Shown one piece after another: positions 9,800-22,500 of a stretch of 64,000 nt of DNA. Both the position numbers and the translations under genes were made by a program. The first letter of the stretch is position 1, and every line of letters starts with the position of its first letter. The notes beneath the pieces are model-generated. The model did no database searches. It was not told where the DNA came from and worked only from the letters and a program-made list of their open reading frames with translations. Source of the stretch: Zantedeschia hybrid cultivar (lineage: Eukaryota; Streptophyta; Magnoliopsida; Alismatales; Araceae); assembly GCA_030544215.1 (NCBI GenBank), contig JARZZO010000011.1:2776001-2840000 (forward strand), read 5' to 3'.

Positions 9800-12743
9800 C
9801 TATGACTCACTTGAAGGCACTCTACCAATCAACTCCACATCCCTCTTACAACTCTCCCTTAACTCCTTCAATTTCAGAAGATTGGATTGCTGCCACAGAA
9901 AAATGGAAAGAAGTACTAAGAACGAAAGAAATGCAATGATGAGAAATATAAGTGAAACAATGTCTCATTGCAACATAATTTAATAACAAGAAATAAATCA
10001 GGGATTTAACTTGAAATATTGAACTTATTACAGAAGAAACCCTTGTTACGATGTGAAGTAATAACATGATGTTTTGAGGTAGCAGCCAATATTAGAACAT
10101 AAGTTGGATTTAAACAAAGGGTAGCAACCAATATTAGAACACAAGTGGGTATTAAGTTCAACAAAGGGACACCAACAGTTCCAGAGGTCAAGCCAGCAAT
10201 AAAGAGGGCAACCAAAGTTGCCTTTCAAATGACAAGCAGAAAATTTCATTCACAGTGAGAATTGTGACAAGGTGCACGAGGGAGGTTGGCCTAATAGTAA
10301 GACATTGTACACACTGACGGAGGTAAGTAGAAGCCCCCATAGTGGACTCCGGGTGAGGAAGTGCAGATGCACTACCTGCCTTGCTGAGGCTGAGCTAGAT
10401 TGTGCCAATGCATGCAGGAAACAAAATTGATTGGATGAGCTTCCTCTAAGCATATAGTCAGAAATTTGGCTGCGTCTTGACAAATGACAAGGCAAGAAAA
10501 TCACTGATTCCCACTATTTTTCTAAGATGAATTTAAACTTAGAAATTATAGTAGTGTCATAGACGTTTTGGATGCCTTTCTCTGGGCATCCTATTAGGAA
10601 ACCAAGAACTGATAGGACATAAAAGTTCAATTTCCCAATTAATTTGTTAAGAGTAGTTAGCTGGACAGTCTAACACGATACGCTGTGAAGTGTCCCAACA
10701 TGTTAAACATTTTATTGAAGACAACCAAAGATTTATACATTTCTCTCCACAGGATGCCTCTTAAGCAAAACAGATGATATTTATCGATTTATTTTCCAAA
10801 CCAAAGGTCATGAAACACTTTAGTTGATAAATAACCTACCATGCTATATATTACCTTTAGAGGGAATGCTAGTAATACTATATCTAAAAAGTGTGGAATA
10901 CCACGCTCATTGGGAGGCATCCAACCTTTTCATCAGATGGCTTGTTTCTAGAACAGCTTTAGCACATTCTTAAGGTGTTTTTAACTCCTCAGTGTGGCGA
11001 AAGTACTTGTAAAGGAAGTCGTTGATGAAAAGTTTGGATGGCTCCCAAAAACACAGTATACCACAGTTTCTAATTTTATAGTGTGGTCTGGTATGCTAGC
11101 ATTCCTCTTACTTTTATGCCCATATTTTTCTTGGCTTTGAGGCAAAGGAGACAAATTACTACCAGAAAATAAATACGATAAAACGAATCTAAAAATGGGA
11201 ACTCACAAGCCATGTGTTTTCACATGTAAGTGCATTCTCAGTATGTAAAAAGAGAGTCCTCCAGCGTTGCATAAGGTCTGACTCCAATCCCAAAATCTTT
11301 TTCTGTTTCCCGACATTTCTGCTAAAAAAATCATGAGTATAACTTCTTCCCGCCAAAAATCTGGCATCTCTCCTGCTCTTATTTATTTCTGCATGAGAAT
11401 AACATTTAACTAATCAAAGGCACGAAAACTACAGAAAGAGTAGAAAGGGAAAAATCTCTAGAGAAAGTTATATACAAATAAGAATTTAAGAGATGAAGAA
11501 TAACTCTAACAATGTCTGACATAAAAACTCAGAGGCTAACCAGAGAGACGACCCTTGGTGTCCTGGTAGAGGATGTCAGTCCACATATAAGCAGCTGTTA
11601 TATAACAACAGGAAAGTAAGTAAAATTAGGGTGAAAAAAGAAAGTGAAACATAGCACACAATCTCTGCACGTTCGAAAACTAAGTGATTCCCCCTGTGCT
11701 GAATTTGATACAATTAAAATGCCTACATAACAGCAAGAGAAGAAACCAATAGATCTGTAACATTCCTGAACATACAAAGTATGAATCGAGAAATTACCTT
11801 TCAGACAGAAAGAACATGAGCAATCTTTCCCTGAGACCAAGTGGTCTTCAACATCTGAGCCATGCTTGAGAAAAGTCTGGGTGTTCTCAGGTTCCTCTGT
11901 GTTTCCAATTTTAGAACCCAGTAACTCAGTTTCTCCTGAGTTTCCTTGCTCAGAGACTCCACTGAATGGCTCATTGGGCAAATATTTGCTGTTCTGTGAT
12001 ATGTTCTCCATTAAATTCACAAATTCAAGGCTGCCATTACTGAGAATAGAAGATTTCTCAAGCTCCAATTTAGATTTCTGCACAGCCGCAGCATTAGTTT
12101 GGATTATATTATTTGTTTCCCCACTTCTCTTTTGAGAATTTCCTTGGCTGCTCTTTTCCGCCACAAGCAAAGAATCTTGAGCTCTCTCCAACCACCGGGG
12201 TAAGGAAATGCTGCTAGTGCAACGGTCTCTCAGTTCAGAGTCTCCTAGATCATGATCCTGAGTCTTGCCCACCTTAAAGTGTGCATGGTCCAGTGACCCC
12301 AAAAATTTCTCTGTTCTGTTAGGACAATGTGAAACATCCAAGTCTATGTTAGCTTCTGCTGCCTCAGCATTGCAATCCAAGATCACAGTTTCATGGATCT
12401 TCTTGGCCTTGGGTGAAGACAAATGCTTGCTGCACCCATCATCCAAACCTTTGGATGAGGATAGAGCTCTTCTATTATTTACCATAGATCCATACACCTT
12501 GGATTCCCAGTCAATTCTGCATTTTCCTTTACTTATGTTATCCAAGTCCCCATTAGACCTTTTCCTGGAACCAGGGTCCTCGACCCCACGTCCCATGCAT
12601 TCCCGTTTCTTGATGGTATCATTCGCTATTAAAAACTTCCCAGGAACCAAAGGAAACCCCCTTTTCAGACATCTGTTAGTTATATCACCCAAAACCCGCT
12701 GTTTCCTCACAACCCCAATCTGTGAACCTTCTTGCTCTCCCAT
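9800..12743 (-). CDS. Four-exon gene for a plant protein of unknown function (423 aa)
   Basis: Exons (minus strand): 12743-11798, 11594-11541, 11388-11207 and 9889-9800. All junctions are GT..AG and phases agree (946+54+182+90 = 1272 bases). The product starts MGEQEGSQIGVVRKQRVLGD. It has a long polar Ser/Asn-rich middle, then a compact C-terminal part: CSCSFCLK joined to AAYMWTDILYQDTKGRLS, then LGLESDLMQRWRTLFLHTE, ending LKELRESCKRDVELIGRVPS. The C-terminal part looks like a conserved plant family with a Cys-rich SFCLKAAYxWxDLxYQD motif; I know no function. The ATG at 12743 is chosen because exon 2 opens at a strong acceptor (12872) and an in-frame TAA lies at 12812-12810. A short uORF precedes it. 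The last exon could splice on at AA|GTGAGT just before the stop. Confidence 0.75.
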
Positions 12744-13680
12744 GGCACATGCATCAACTAAAGCTACTCCAGGGGAAAATTCCTCTAGATTCTCGTGTAG
12801 TATGTCTCTTTATCCCAGAACAGCATGGTCCGCTTGCTCCGAACCCCCAGCTCTTGTTCCACACCAAAATACCTGGAGTAACCAACAAAAACAAAAACAC
12901 CCATGGAAACTAAGATTGAGGATTACCATCATCCAACCCCCCACCCAAAAAATAAATAAAAAATAAAATAAAAAAGGAGGCACAGTCCAGAAACAGGACT
13001 GTTATACCATCCTTTTATTTGGATAGTTGAAATGTACTGAAACCTTTGGGTTCCTCTTGTTCGAATCGACATGATTACCAAAATCTAAAATCAGAATCAA
13101 CCATTTGGATCCCCGGTTCTCTCCTACATCGAGAAAGGCCACAAGCTGAAATCAGTGATCTAGTTTTCACAGGTTTTAAAACCAGCTATTTCAAGATGGA
13201 AGGATTTCACTATTTTACAGCATTCCAAACAAACCCCTAGTGAAACCAGATACATCAAAGTTTTCCAAGATCAAGTCTGTTTTAAAGATCGAATAAGCCC
13301 TTCAAACCCCATTGCCCACCCGCCAAAAAAAAAAAGGATAAAAATCACACATGTTCCAACAACCTCTTAACAAACCACAGAGAAGCAAACAGGAAAAAGA
13401 CCAAAAAATTTACAAAAACAAAAAGAACTCGCCTTTCGGACGATCCAAATTAAAAAGAACCAAATCGCTGAAAATCCAGATGAAGAAACCCAAAACCCTG
13501 ACCTTTCTTCGCGAAAAACGCAAAAAAGAATACAAAAGCGAATGGGTCGGAAAAATATAGGGTTGTCTTCAATGCTAACCTTCTTGGTTGGGAGGTGCCT
13601 TTGGCTTCTTCTGGTCGCCTCGCGCTCGCCGCCGCCCACCAGAGCCCTTTAGGAAAGAGAAGTGAGAAAGGAAGACATGG
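12744..13680 (-). other. 5' UTR, leader intron and probable first exon of the 423-aa gene
   Basis: The coding exon begins at acceptor TTGGTTACTCCAG (exon from 12872), leaving about 130 bases of 5' UTR with a 13-codon uORF. A GC-rich segment at 13580-13680 with donor CCAAGAAG|GTTAGC (intron from 13579) is a good first exon. It sits at the left end of a GC-rich island (13600-13850) that probably carries the promoter. No TATA box could be assigned. Confidence 0.5.
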
Positions 13681-13899
13681 CAAGCGGGGAAGAAGGCGCA
13701 GGCGAGGACGGGTGAAGTAGAGATGCGAACGGTAGCTGTTTCTCTAAGATCACCGTCACTGACCAGCCCGCCCAGTGCGTGTCCGGACGGACGCTGCCCC
13801 GCGCGGGAGCGCGGTTTCAAAACTCGAGGTCGAGGAGGGTAAAAATGGGAGATTCGCGTTTCAGAGCTTTGATGACGCTTCCAAGACCGTCTGATCATT

Positions 13900-14688
13900 G
13901 TATTCTATGAGGGTCCATCGGAATACACTGTTTTGAAGAGAGAAATTCACGATTATCCTTAATTCAAGTTTAACCCTTAATTGCTTCGTTATGGAATTTG
14001 CTTACCTTACTTTGCCTTATTGCATCACAAACTAAGAATAGATTAAAATGTTGTTTGATTTGATGAAAAATATTATAGACTATAAAGTATTGTATTTTCA
14101 TAAACTATAAAATGTGATATTTTATAACATCATGCCTTACCTTCATTCTTATACCTCTACTATAGACAACCATTCTGTAAGGCGAAGTGTCCAGGGTGTG
14201 GATGTCCAACTCAACGGGAATTGATCCTAGCGGGGTGGTGATTTGAAGGGAGAATCCCAATCACCAAGCCTTCGCATCAAAATTTAAGAAAGAAATCAGA
14301 CTAGTTTTTCACAGGGTCGACTCTATAGCAAAAGCAGAAGGTATAGTTCCCAATGTTTGATTTGGAACCCGCATCAAGTCAACGTGGCCTATGGTGATGA
14401 CAAAATGTCCACTTCCCATTCAATGCCATATTGTTGAACATATTTGGAGACATAAATAAAACACATCGTTTATGGAAAAAAACCCTCACTATTTAATTCA
14501 AGAATAGCCCGCATGTTTTCACGTACAGTCTTGCTGTTGTTAATTATCTGTGAGTTCAAATATACATCAAGTGAATTCAAATAAATATCCTAGTTCCATT
14601 TTTGCTAGTGGGCATTAAATCCTCTCAAAAATGATTCTCTTTGATCATCACAAAGTGACGGCAACAGTACTAACCGTGGCAGGGAAAG
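13900..14688. other. Intergenic, nothing recognised
   Basis: AT-rich spacer upstream of the 423-aa gene. No coding sequence, RNA gene or clear repeat was seen before the hAT element at 14689. Confidence 0.5.
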
Positions 14689-15232
14689 TAGGGGTGTTAG
14701 TGGGCCGGGTCTGAACAGGCCCGGGTCCAGCTCGGTCTTCAAAGATTTACCCGGATCCGGTAAAAAGTCTGATTTTTATGGGCTTGGTCAAGCCTGGAAG
14801 ATTTTGATGTGATCCAGTTAAGGCTTGGCCAGACTTGTTTTTGAAGATTTTTTTTTTAACTTTTTCCTTCATAATGCAAATATTTATTGGGAATTTTTAT
14901 CAATCTACTAAAATTAGAACATATAACATATTTGCATCATAATATAAATATATAAAATATTTAGTTTATACGATCAAAATCACATCTCATTTAGTATTCT
15001 CATAACTTAAATTGACACAATGTTGTTTACATATAAAATTAAAATAATAAAAATAAAAATTTGAAATATCCAGTCCAGACTAGGCCGAGCCAACCAAGGC
15101 CCATGTCCGGCCCTTTTAATTCATGGGCCGGAGAAATTTCTTTTGCTGGGCTAATTTCCTCGGCCCAAGCCTGGTTAAAACTATGCCAGGCCTCCGGGCC
15201 TTCAGGCCAGCCCGGTCCAATAGACATTCCTA
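14689..15232. mobile_element. Non-autonomous hAT element (MITE), 544 bp
   Basis: Terminal inverted repeats: left TAGGGGTGTTAGTGGGCCGG; right end, reverse-complemented, TAGGAATGTCTATTGGACCG. Flanks are AGGGAAAG (14681-14688) and AGGGAATC (15233-15240), an 8-bp target duplication with 6 of 8 bases kept, as expected for hAT. The subterminal regions are rich in GGCCCGG words and the middle is AT-rich. There is no transposase. Confidence 0.8.
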
Positions 15233-15449
15233 AGGGAATCTTCTGCGTTCTTTTTTGAAAAAGTGCATCTAGTGACTGACTGAAGTCAGTTAAATGCAAA
15301 GAAAGTCAGTTGCAAGACAACTTCCTTCAAGTGAAACCTTTTTGGATTCCACATGGAAGATTCTTATACAAATATTCGTACCCCCTTCTTTCTACACTTA
15401 ATTGACTCTGATTAGCAAGTTCCAGTAGAGGATTTTAACTTCTTTTGAG

Positions 15450-15633
15450 ATGGAGCAAAGTGCCAAAGAGGGATGTTCTTCACTAATGCTTGTCGGGAGA
15501 CAACTCATAGACGTCAAGTACGTCTCCTCCATTGATCAAGTGGCGGAAGTCTTCACCAAGGGTCTTCATCCACGGCGGCTCCAAATACTTGCAGACCAAC
15601 CTGAGCCTACGGACGCTCAGCTTGCGGGGGGGG
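15450..15633 (+). pseudogene. Copia RNase H C-terminal remnant
   Basis: The frame reads IDVKYVSSIDQVAEVFTKGL followed by HPRRLQILAD, the characteristic end of copia Pol (family form V-YVSTxDQ-AD-FTKGL). It is followed directly by a polypurine run CTTGCGGGGGGGG and then an LTR start. Everything upstream of the RNase H tail is missing, so this is a 3' fragment. Confidence 0.8.
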
Positions 15634-15858
15634 TGAAAATATTCCTAATGCCTCGGTCAAGTTTATTCAACGTGCTGGTAAGTGTTGACCGAGTTCTCCT
15701 CATATCTCTCTCTCTCTGTTGTAACAGCTAAGATATGCAACATGTACATCTCGTGTATATCTGGTAAGTTTTAATGTCAATAAATAGAAACGGTACACAA
15801 GGGAGGAGGTCGTCAAGTTCCTCTCCGTCGTCTTTGTTCCAAAACATGTCCTCTAACA
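15634..15858 (+). mobile_element. Copia 3' LTR, 225 bp
   Basis: Begins TGAAAATATTCC right after the polypurine tract and ends CTCTAACA. It contains a CT run, TGTACATCTCGTGTATATC and an AATAAATAGAAACGG segment typical of short copia LTRs. It is unrelated in sequence to the LTRs of the element at 47169. Confidence 0.7.
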
Positions 15859-16571
15859 CAATCATCCATTTGTCTCGATATTTTGCAACAGAGGACAGTG
15901 TCGGGTGTATTAAGCCAATTCATTTAGTTAGAAGTTACTTTTAACTTTTGCTTTTAACATATTAAAATATCAAGCGAGAGTGATTATACTAACTTTATGT
16001 AATTATGAAGTAAAATCTTCTTTGACAATCCCTCTTTTTCTCCAATCTAGAAAACTCAAATTTGATTCTTTTTTGTGTTAGAAGCTAAGAAGCAAGTAAA
16101 ACACAATGACTTTTATCGCCCAATTTCTCCCTCTCAAATAACTACGTGGTGCTTCTAATTGGAAGGTAATGCCAATTTACACAGCAATAAAATCAACTTA
16201 AACGGTTGAAATAGAAGAGCTGTTCTCTAAATGAGATGCATATTTCAAGGAAAAGATAGCTAACTAATAAGAGTCTATCTTAGTGGAGATTTATGAACAG
16301 AAAACACAAGAATTTGATCAAGTGGACTATCAATGATAACTATACAGAATGGTTGTTGAAGTGCTCAATCTGAAACCTACATTTTATAAAATAACAAGGC
16401 AGAATACAAATTACAAAATATTGTCGAAAAAAGTCCCTGAGAGCTTCCAGAGGCAGCATTGTCCAGAGTGTCATTTTCAGTTCTCAAATGTTGTCATGAA
16501 AAATGAAAATGCCTAATGAGACAGAAAAATAGAAAAGACAAGTGCCCATAATCTATTGCTGAGCACTTCTC
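15859..16571. other. Intergenic and 3' flank of the RNase H2B gene
   Basis: AT-rich. The right part should hold the 3' UTR of the minus-strand gene ending at 16572. No other feature was seen. Confidence 0.5.
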
Positions 16572-19500
16572 TTAACGCTTGGTGCTCGAAGTTCCCCTCC
16601 TTGATGCCCTCATGAACATGTCTTTGATATTTTTAGAATCTACTTGGACTTTCTGCTTTTTTGACTGTTTGTCATTATTTCTCTTTCCATTACTAGCTTT
16701 CACCTAAAAAATAATGGAAAAATGCATATTTCAAAATTGATGCAGAAAACACAAGTAATGCTGCCGCAATTCCCTCCAAAGACAGCTACAGATAACGTAC
16801 ATGTTGGAGAGAAGGATGAGGATCCTCATCAGTTGTAAGAAGGATTTCTTTGTTAGGAGTTTTCGTAATTACCTCTTCAATATCCAATCTGCATATAGTC
16901 AAGAAATCAGAATTTTTTGTCTCAGCATAGAAGCTAAAATGAATTTACTTTGTTGACATTGTAAAACAGGCCATAAGACATCTTAACTGTAGATGGTTGC
17001 ACAAGAGCTTCAACCAACTATCATTTAGATACTCAGACAACAGTGAGACTGCATCATTTACTGCACCATCATTAGTTTCACGTGAGCAAAAAATCAGTTA
17101 TAAATGGGGAATAATCTTAAACACAGAAAAAAAATTCATCTTCACAGAATTAGCATAAGCTGCTTGAGATGAACAAAGACTAAGGCCGAAAAAACCAAAT
17201 GAGTGTAGGCATGAAAACTAGACAGGAAACAAGGATGCTTTGATTTCTTGGTCTCATCCCTTGGTTAAAAAAAAAAAGCATAAAGTTGAAGTCATGAACG
17301 ACTGCAAGCGTGCTAAGCTAGACAGTTTAAACTCAAAAGCCAACATTAATTATCCTCTATAACCAATTCTCAACCTATCATCATCCCTGTGAAGTCATAG
17401 AGAGAATTCCTGGACAAGCAAACTTTTTGACAGACAAGGGCCATGCCACAAGTCCCAGGAACAATCTGGTGAATAAGAATATTTGCATGGTAAGTTGTGC
17501 AGTTAAATCTCACACTAACAGGAAGTAACAGTCAGACTGTCCGACCCTGAAACAGGTCAGAAAGGCTATTTGTTAGAAAGAACTGCATCCTCAAGCGACT
17601 GTTATCAAAATGGTATGCAGTTTAAACTGACGAAACAGCGCACCCGAGTGACTATTCTATGGCATCTGCTGGAACACAAATGCCTGGCTGATAAATCTTT
17701 TGTATGTTTTCAGTATTACAAAACAACTGGAACCCTGCATGAATGCTCTAGGGTCTTTGATTCCTTGTTTTAGATTAACATCTTAGAGTTATAATGCTTT
17801 TGAGGATCTTGAATTCACAAGAAATATAGGTTGCCATACACACCTACATCAGATTTTGTCACCTTGTATAGGCAGTTAGGGAATATGATCTTGGGTATTG
17901 ATGCATCAATGTAAGTCTATTCAGAAAGAACAAATGCTATCACTCGTCAAGAGCTAACACCCCCGGATTATCTGCTGAAAGTTGATCCCTTTCCCATATC
18001 AGCTCCATAAGAACATCCCCCAAGATTTATTGATCCTTCACCGGTCTACTTCCCAGCCTCCTTGGCATTTGCCCTTGCAAACATGGCTCAATTCACTGGA
18101 GGCCCTCCTAACACGCAATCTCTTCCATAAGGAGACCTCGACTTTGCTTCAATTTGTGTCCACAACAGTACTTCAAGTTTTGGATAACGATAGAAAGTAG
18201 ATGACTAAATCCAACAGAACTACTTCCAAGTGAGAAATCCTTCCACCATAAGATAGTCAATGGTTCTCCCGACTACCAACTTTTAATTAACCTTTTACAG
18301 AATGGCATCCCACTCCTTGATGTGTTGTCGGTATGCTGCTCTTTTGAAAGACATTTTCACATACAGAATGACATGTTTTATTCCAATCCCAGCAAGTTGA
18401 TGCATTAAGCCATCTCACTAAGCTAAGTCCCTTCTAAGAAGTTATGGTGGTGCATGTAAGTAGTCCATTCAACAAAAGCAGGTATCATGGCATGAGTCAG
18501 ACCAATATCAAAGAATGAGTTGATTCTGGTTTGAGTTGGTAGGATAGGGCAAATCCTGGCATTCCTTCAGATTATTTACATTCCCAATGAGTTGACAGCT
18601 CACTATTTAATTTTGGTAACTTGAAAAATCAAACCAACTTATTGCATTAGCTGGATCACCAAATCCATGGGGGCTCTCATAGTAGCTTTTGAAAGTTTAA
18701 TTAAAAATCAATAACACAGTTATGTCCAACTGTCATATCCAAGCAGTCTTGTAACAAAAGTGAAGAAACCTTATAGTTAAATCTCAGGGTTGGAACATTT
18801 TATAACAAAAAGAATATTCCATCTTAACATTTTGCTAAAGGTCTAAAAAAATACATAGTTACCAATAATTCTTGCTTCCTCTCTTCCCTAGCACCTGCCC
18901 ATGTTAAGATGAGAAAAAGGAGAGAGAGGAAAGGTAAGCTGAGAAAAGAAAGAGCCACCGGGAAAAAAATGCAGCTAGAAAACTTGCTATCTGAATGGAG
19001 CAATGAAGAAATCTAAGAAAAAGCTCACATTCTACGCCTCCAAATTCACAGCAAGATTGTGCAATTTAGGAAGCTATGGTTAGTAGCTCTGAGAATATGG
19101 AAGAGCAACATAAGAAACCCAAGGTCAGAAAGTTGCATGGTCTACCGAAGACTTCAGTTGATGATCAGATAACAGAGGCACAGATGGGAGGCAGGATCCA
19201 CGGAATAACAGTTTTGAATAGATGACTTTCCTAATATCAGAGGGCTAAATGAAACAAGAAAATAGTTGGCAATCAGTGTTTTAACAAGGAACAGAAATGT
19301 ACACATTTCTTGATTTCAGTAAGACTAACATGGTTGAGTATTTAGAAGCAGTGAAAACTGTTCCAGGATGAGTTTCAGTAAAAAAAAAATCATAAGTTCC
19401 CAAATTTTGTCAGTTTAGTGAAAGTTATTGTGAAAATGATCTACAGATAGGAGATCACCTAGTGATATTCAGGCTTGAAGTTGAAGACATTGGCCATTTG

Positions 19501-22500
19501 ACGATTAAGCGTAATTCAGACAGGAAAGTGTGGAAGACAAACCATACGTGAAGTTGCCATCACACGACAGGCTGAACCAGGGAAGAAGCACTACTAATCA
19601 GGCGTTACTTTCACAGACTGCATATCTTGGGAAAATAGATTCTACTTTGATAACATTTGTACCACAGTATTACCTTTCCTTTATAACTGGAGTGGATTTA
19701 TCCTTTCATTTTCCAGTTGAGAGGTGGCAGAAGACTCAATAAAATGTTAACTGCCAACCCTCACATAGTTTCACTGTAGTTTTCTAAGTGGTTTTGTGTG
19801 TTGGAAAGGAGTCTCTCCTCTTCTACATGGTTGTACCACTGTTTATAATGTGATAAAATTGCTGGTGCAATCAACAGTCACTTAAAAAAAGAGTCGTAAT
19901 TCATTAGATCAAAAAATAAGAAGAAACAAGGCTATATAAGTTCTTTCTCTAGTAGCAAGAAATTCACTGGAAATACTGGACTCTACATGTGTCCATTTCT
20001 TCTCTAGCAGCATAATTTTTGTCCAATGTTGAAAGTGATCCTTTGATGCTGTTTATCTGCAATATCAGAAGAAACATTTTGTGAACTTTCAGTAAGCAGA
20101 ATTTCTAAAAAAATGTCAAAGAGTTTCTAGTTTGTCAAAAATCAATATGATTTCTTATCTTGCAGCTAACAACCAAAAGTAAGAGATCCACAGGAAAGGC
20201 ACATACAAAGGGTGTCACAGCAAAAATAAAACAGTGAATCACCTGCCAACTTCTACATAAAGGCGAGTTTCTATACAACCCATCTGCAAAAGGCACCCAG
20301 ATCTAAACTTGTGAAATGGAGAATGACTTTATGAGACAATAATAGATTTGTTGACAGAGATGAAAAAGGGAAGTGAAAAGGAAATTTGTCATTTTCAGTT
20401 GGTCACAGAATGCATTCTAATTCTCAATCCACAAGAATGTCCCGCAACAGGCAATAACTATTTCCACACGAAACAACTCTGACTTCCATTTTTTCTGGTA
20501 GGGGGGTTCCCACAACTCCACAGATGGAATATAACAGCATTTCAACACATCACAATGTTCAGCATGCTCTTGTTATGCGAGATGTCACATTGTTTTTTTG
20601 ACACGAGTCAGTGCTCAGCGAGATGTCACATTATAGAATACTTAAAGATCACTCACTTCATTGGTGTACTGAGCAAAACACATCCTATCTTATCTACATT
20701 TAGAACGGTTTTTATTTGCTTATTAACTTTGTCTGTGACAGAAATCTTTGAATCTTCTTAAAGGTTACTATGGAGCATTGAATCTGGGAGTGCTTAAAAA
20801 GGAAAAGAGAAGTTTCAAGGTGTGGATAGACATCCATTTTTTAATTGTTTCTAACCCAATGAAGGGGAATGTTCTTTGATTTTGATCCTCTTGAATGACT
20901 GGTGGTTGGTCTCCACAACATCTCTCTGATGCGAGAAAGCTCTTGATTCTCTTGGTGATGCCCGGCAAGTAAATGGCACAACAACAGTTCTGTGCAAGTT
21001 CAATGTAAAGCATAGCATGGCCATCCTGTCACATTTGGCCCAAAGAGCATTTTTATGTTGTTTTGACCTTAGAGATATGGATTAGTCCAAGGGCATTTTA
21101 AGAATTTTGAGGTTTCATGAGTATTTAAGGCTGTTCTGAGAAATTTTGAGATTTCATGGGTGCTCAAGGATGTTTTGAGAACTTCGAGGATTTTGATAAG
21201 TTCAGGAGTGTTTTGGGAATTTCTGGGTTTTCGAAGGTTTAGGGAATGTGGGGAATTTTTAACCCAGGGGTCAGCCAGCATCGGCACCCATGGAATGCAG
21301 AATCGGCCGATTCCCATCCGGATCAGGATCGCCAGGTCCCGATCCGGCCGAAATCGGCCGATCCTGGCCGATTTCACCCGATTCCGGCCGATCCGATTCA
21401 GATTCAGATCAAGATCAGTGGGTCCTTATCCGGCCTTCCGATCCGTGCCGGAATTCCATGTCGGCACCAGATAAGGGGGTCCAGTCAACATCGACTGGCC
21501 CTGATTGGCCTAAGGTTGGATTATCCCTACCTGATCTTGATCCTTCTTTCCTTGCTCTCTTTGAAATTTCTTTTATACCTATTCTTTTACTAATACCCTT
21601 TTTTCTTCTAAATTTATTTTCATGCCCCCATTTCCTTCCGAAAATCACAATCTTACCCTCTAGCTTTCAAAAATTTTATACCCCTGTTTTCTGGCAATTC
21701 ATTTATGCCCCGTCTTCCAGAAATTTACATATAGGCCCCATGATTTGAACAATTGCCTCTAACCCAATGCTTTAAACTTTGCTTTTATACCCCTCTTTTC
21801 AAGACAGTTATCTAGTCTTCAGAATGAGTCAAATTTCCAAACTTTCAAGCTTAAGTTAAATTTTAAACAGGAAAAGTATATCAATGGCAGTATGATGCGG
21901 GACGGCTAATAGAACTAACAGACTCACTAGCAATGGTAGAGATCAGCAGTAAGTAATATAATAATAAATAGAAGCAGCCAAATCGCACAATTATCGAGTT
22001 AGATAACCACGTCAAATAAGAGAAGTTAGTTGAGCAATCGTCTCTCTCGCAATGAGGAAACGTGGGACCGTTGGTAGTTGAGGAACTGCCACAAGTGTAG
22101 GGAATTAGAACCACCTAAAGTCCTGAGGAAACTCGGGATAGGTGTAACGCGCTCACAAGCCAACAGTGATGATGTATCACGGGCTAAGTATCCTACCTCA
22201 TATGTTGGCAGCAGATGAAAGCAAATACTAGACAAGCAAAACCGTAGTGGAAGGAATTAGCACGTACCACCACGCTGGTACGTGGGAGAAGATCACTCGG
22301 TGCACGTGTAACACCCTCCAAGTACAATAAAATATAGACCCACTCCTCGCAGGGAGGTAAAAGGCTACAATTAAATGATTAACCAATAAAAATAGTCCGG
22401 AGTGGTAAACACGACAGTTGACATGTTATCGACGATACGTACGTCCCTGGGAAGATGCCTCGAGAAGCGTGCCATAAAATAAGAGGCACCTTAATGATTG

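Noticed and set aside
10080..10150. Possible CRISPR-like or satellite repeat (AACCAATATTAGAACACAAG, two copies)
   Set aside because: Only two imperfect copies inside an intron of a plant gene.
12265..12966. 233-codon plus-strand frame
   Set aside because: Antisense to the long exon of the 423-aa gene, whose minus-strand frame has proper splice joins.
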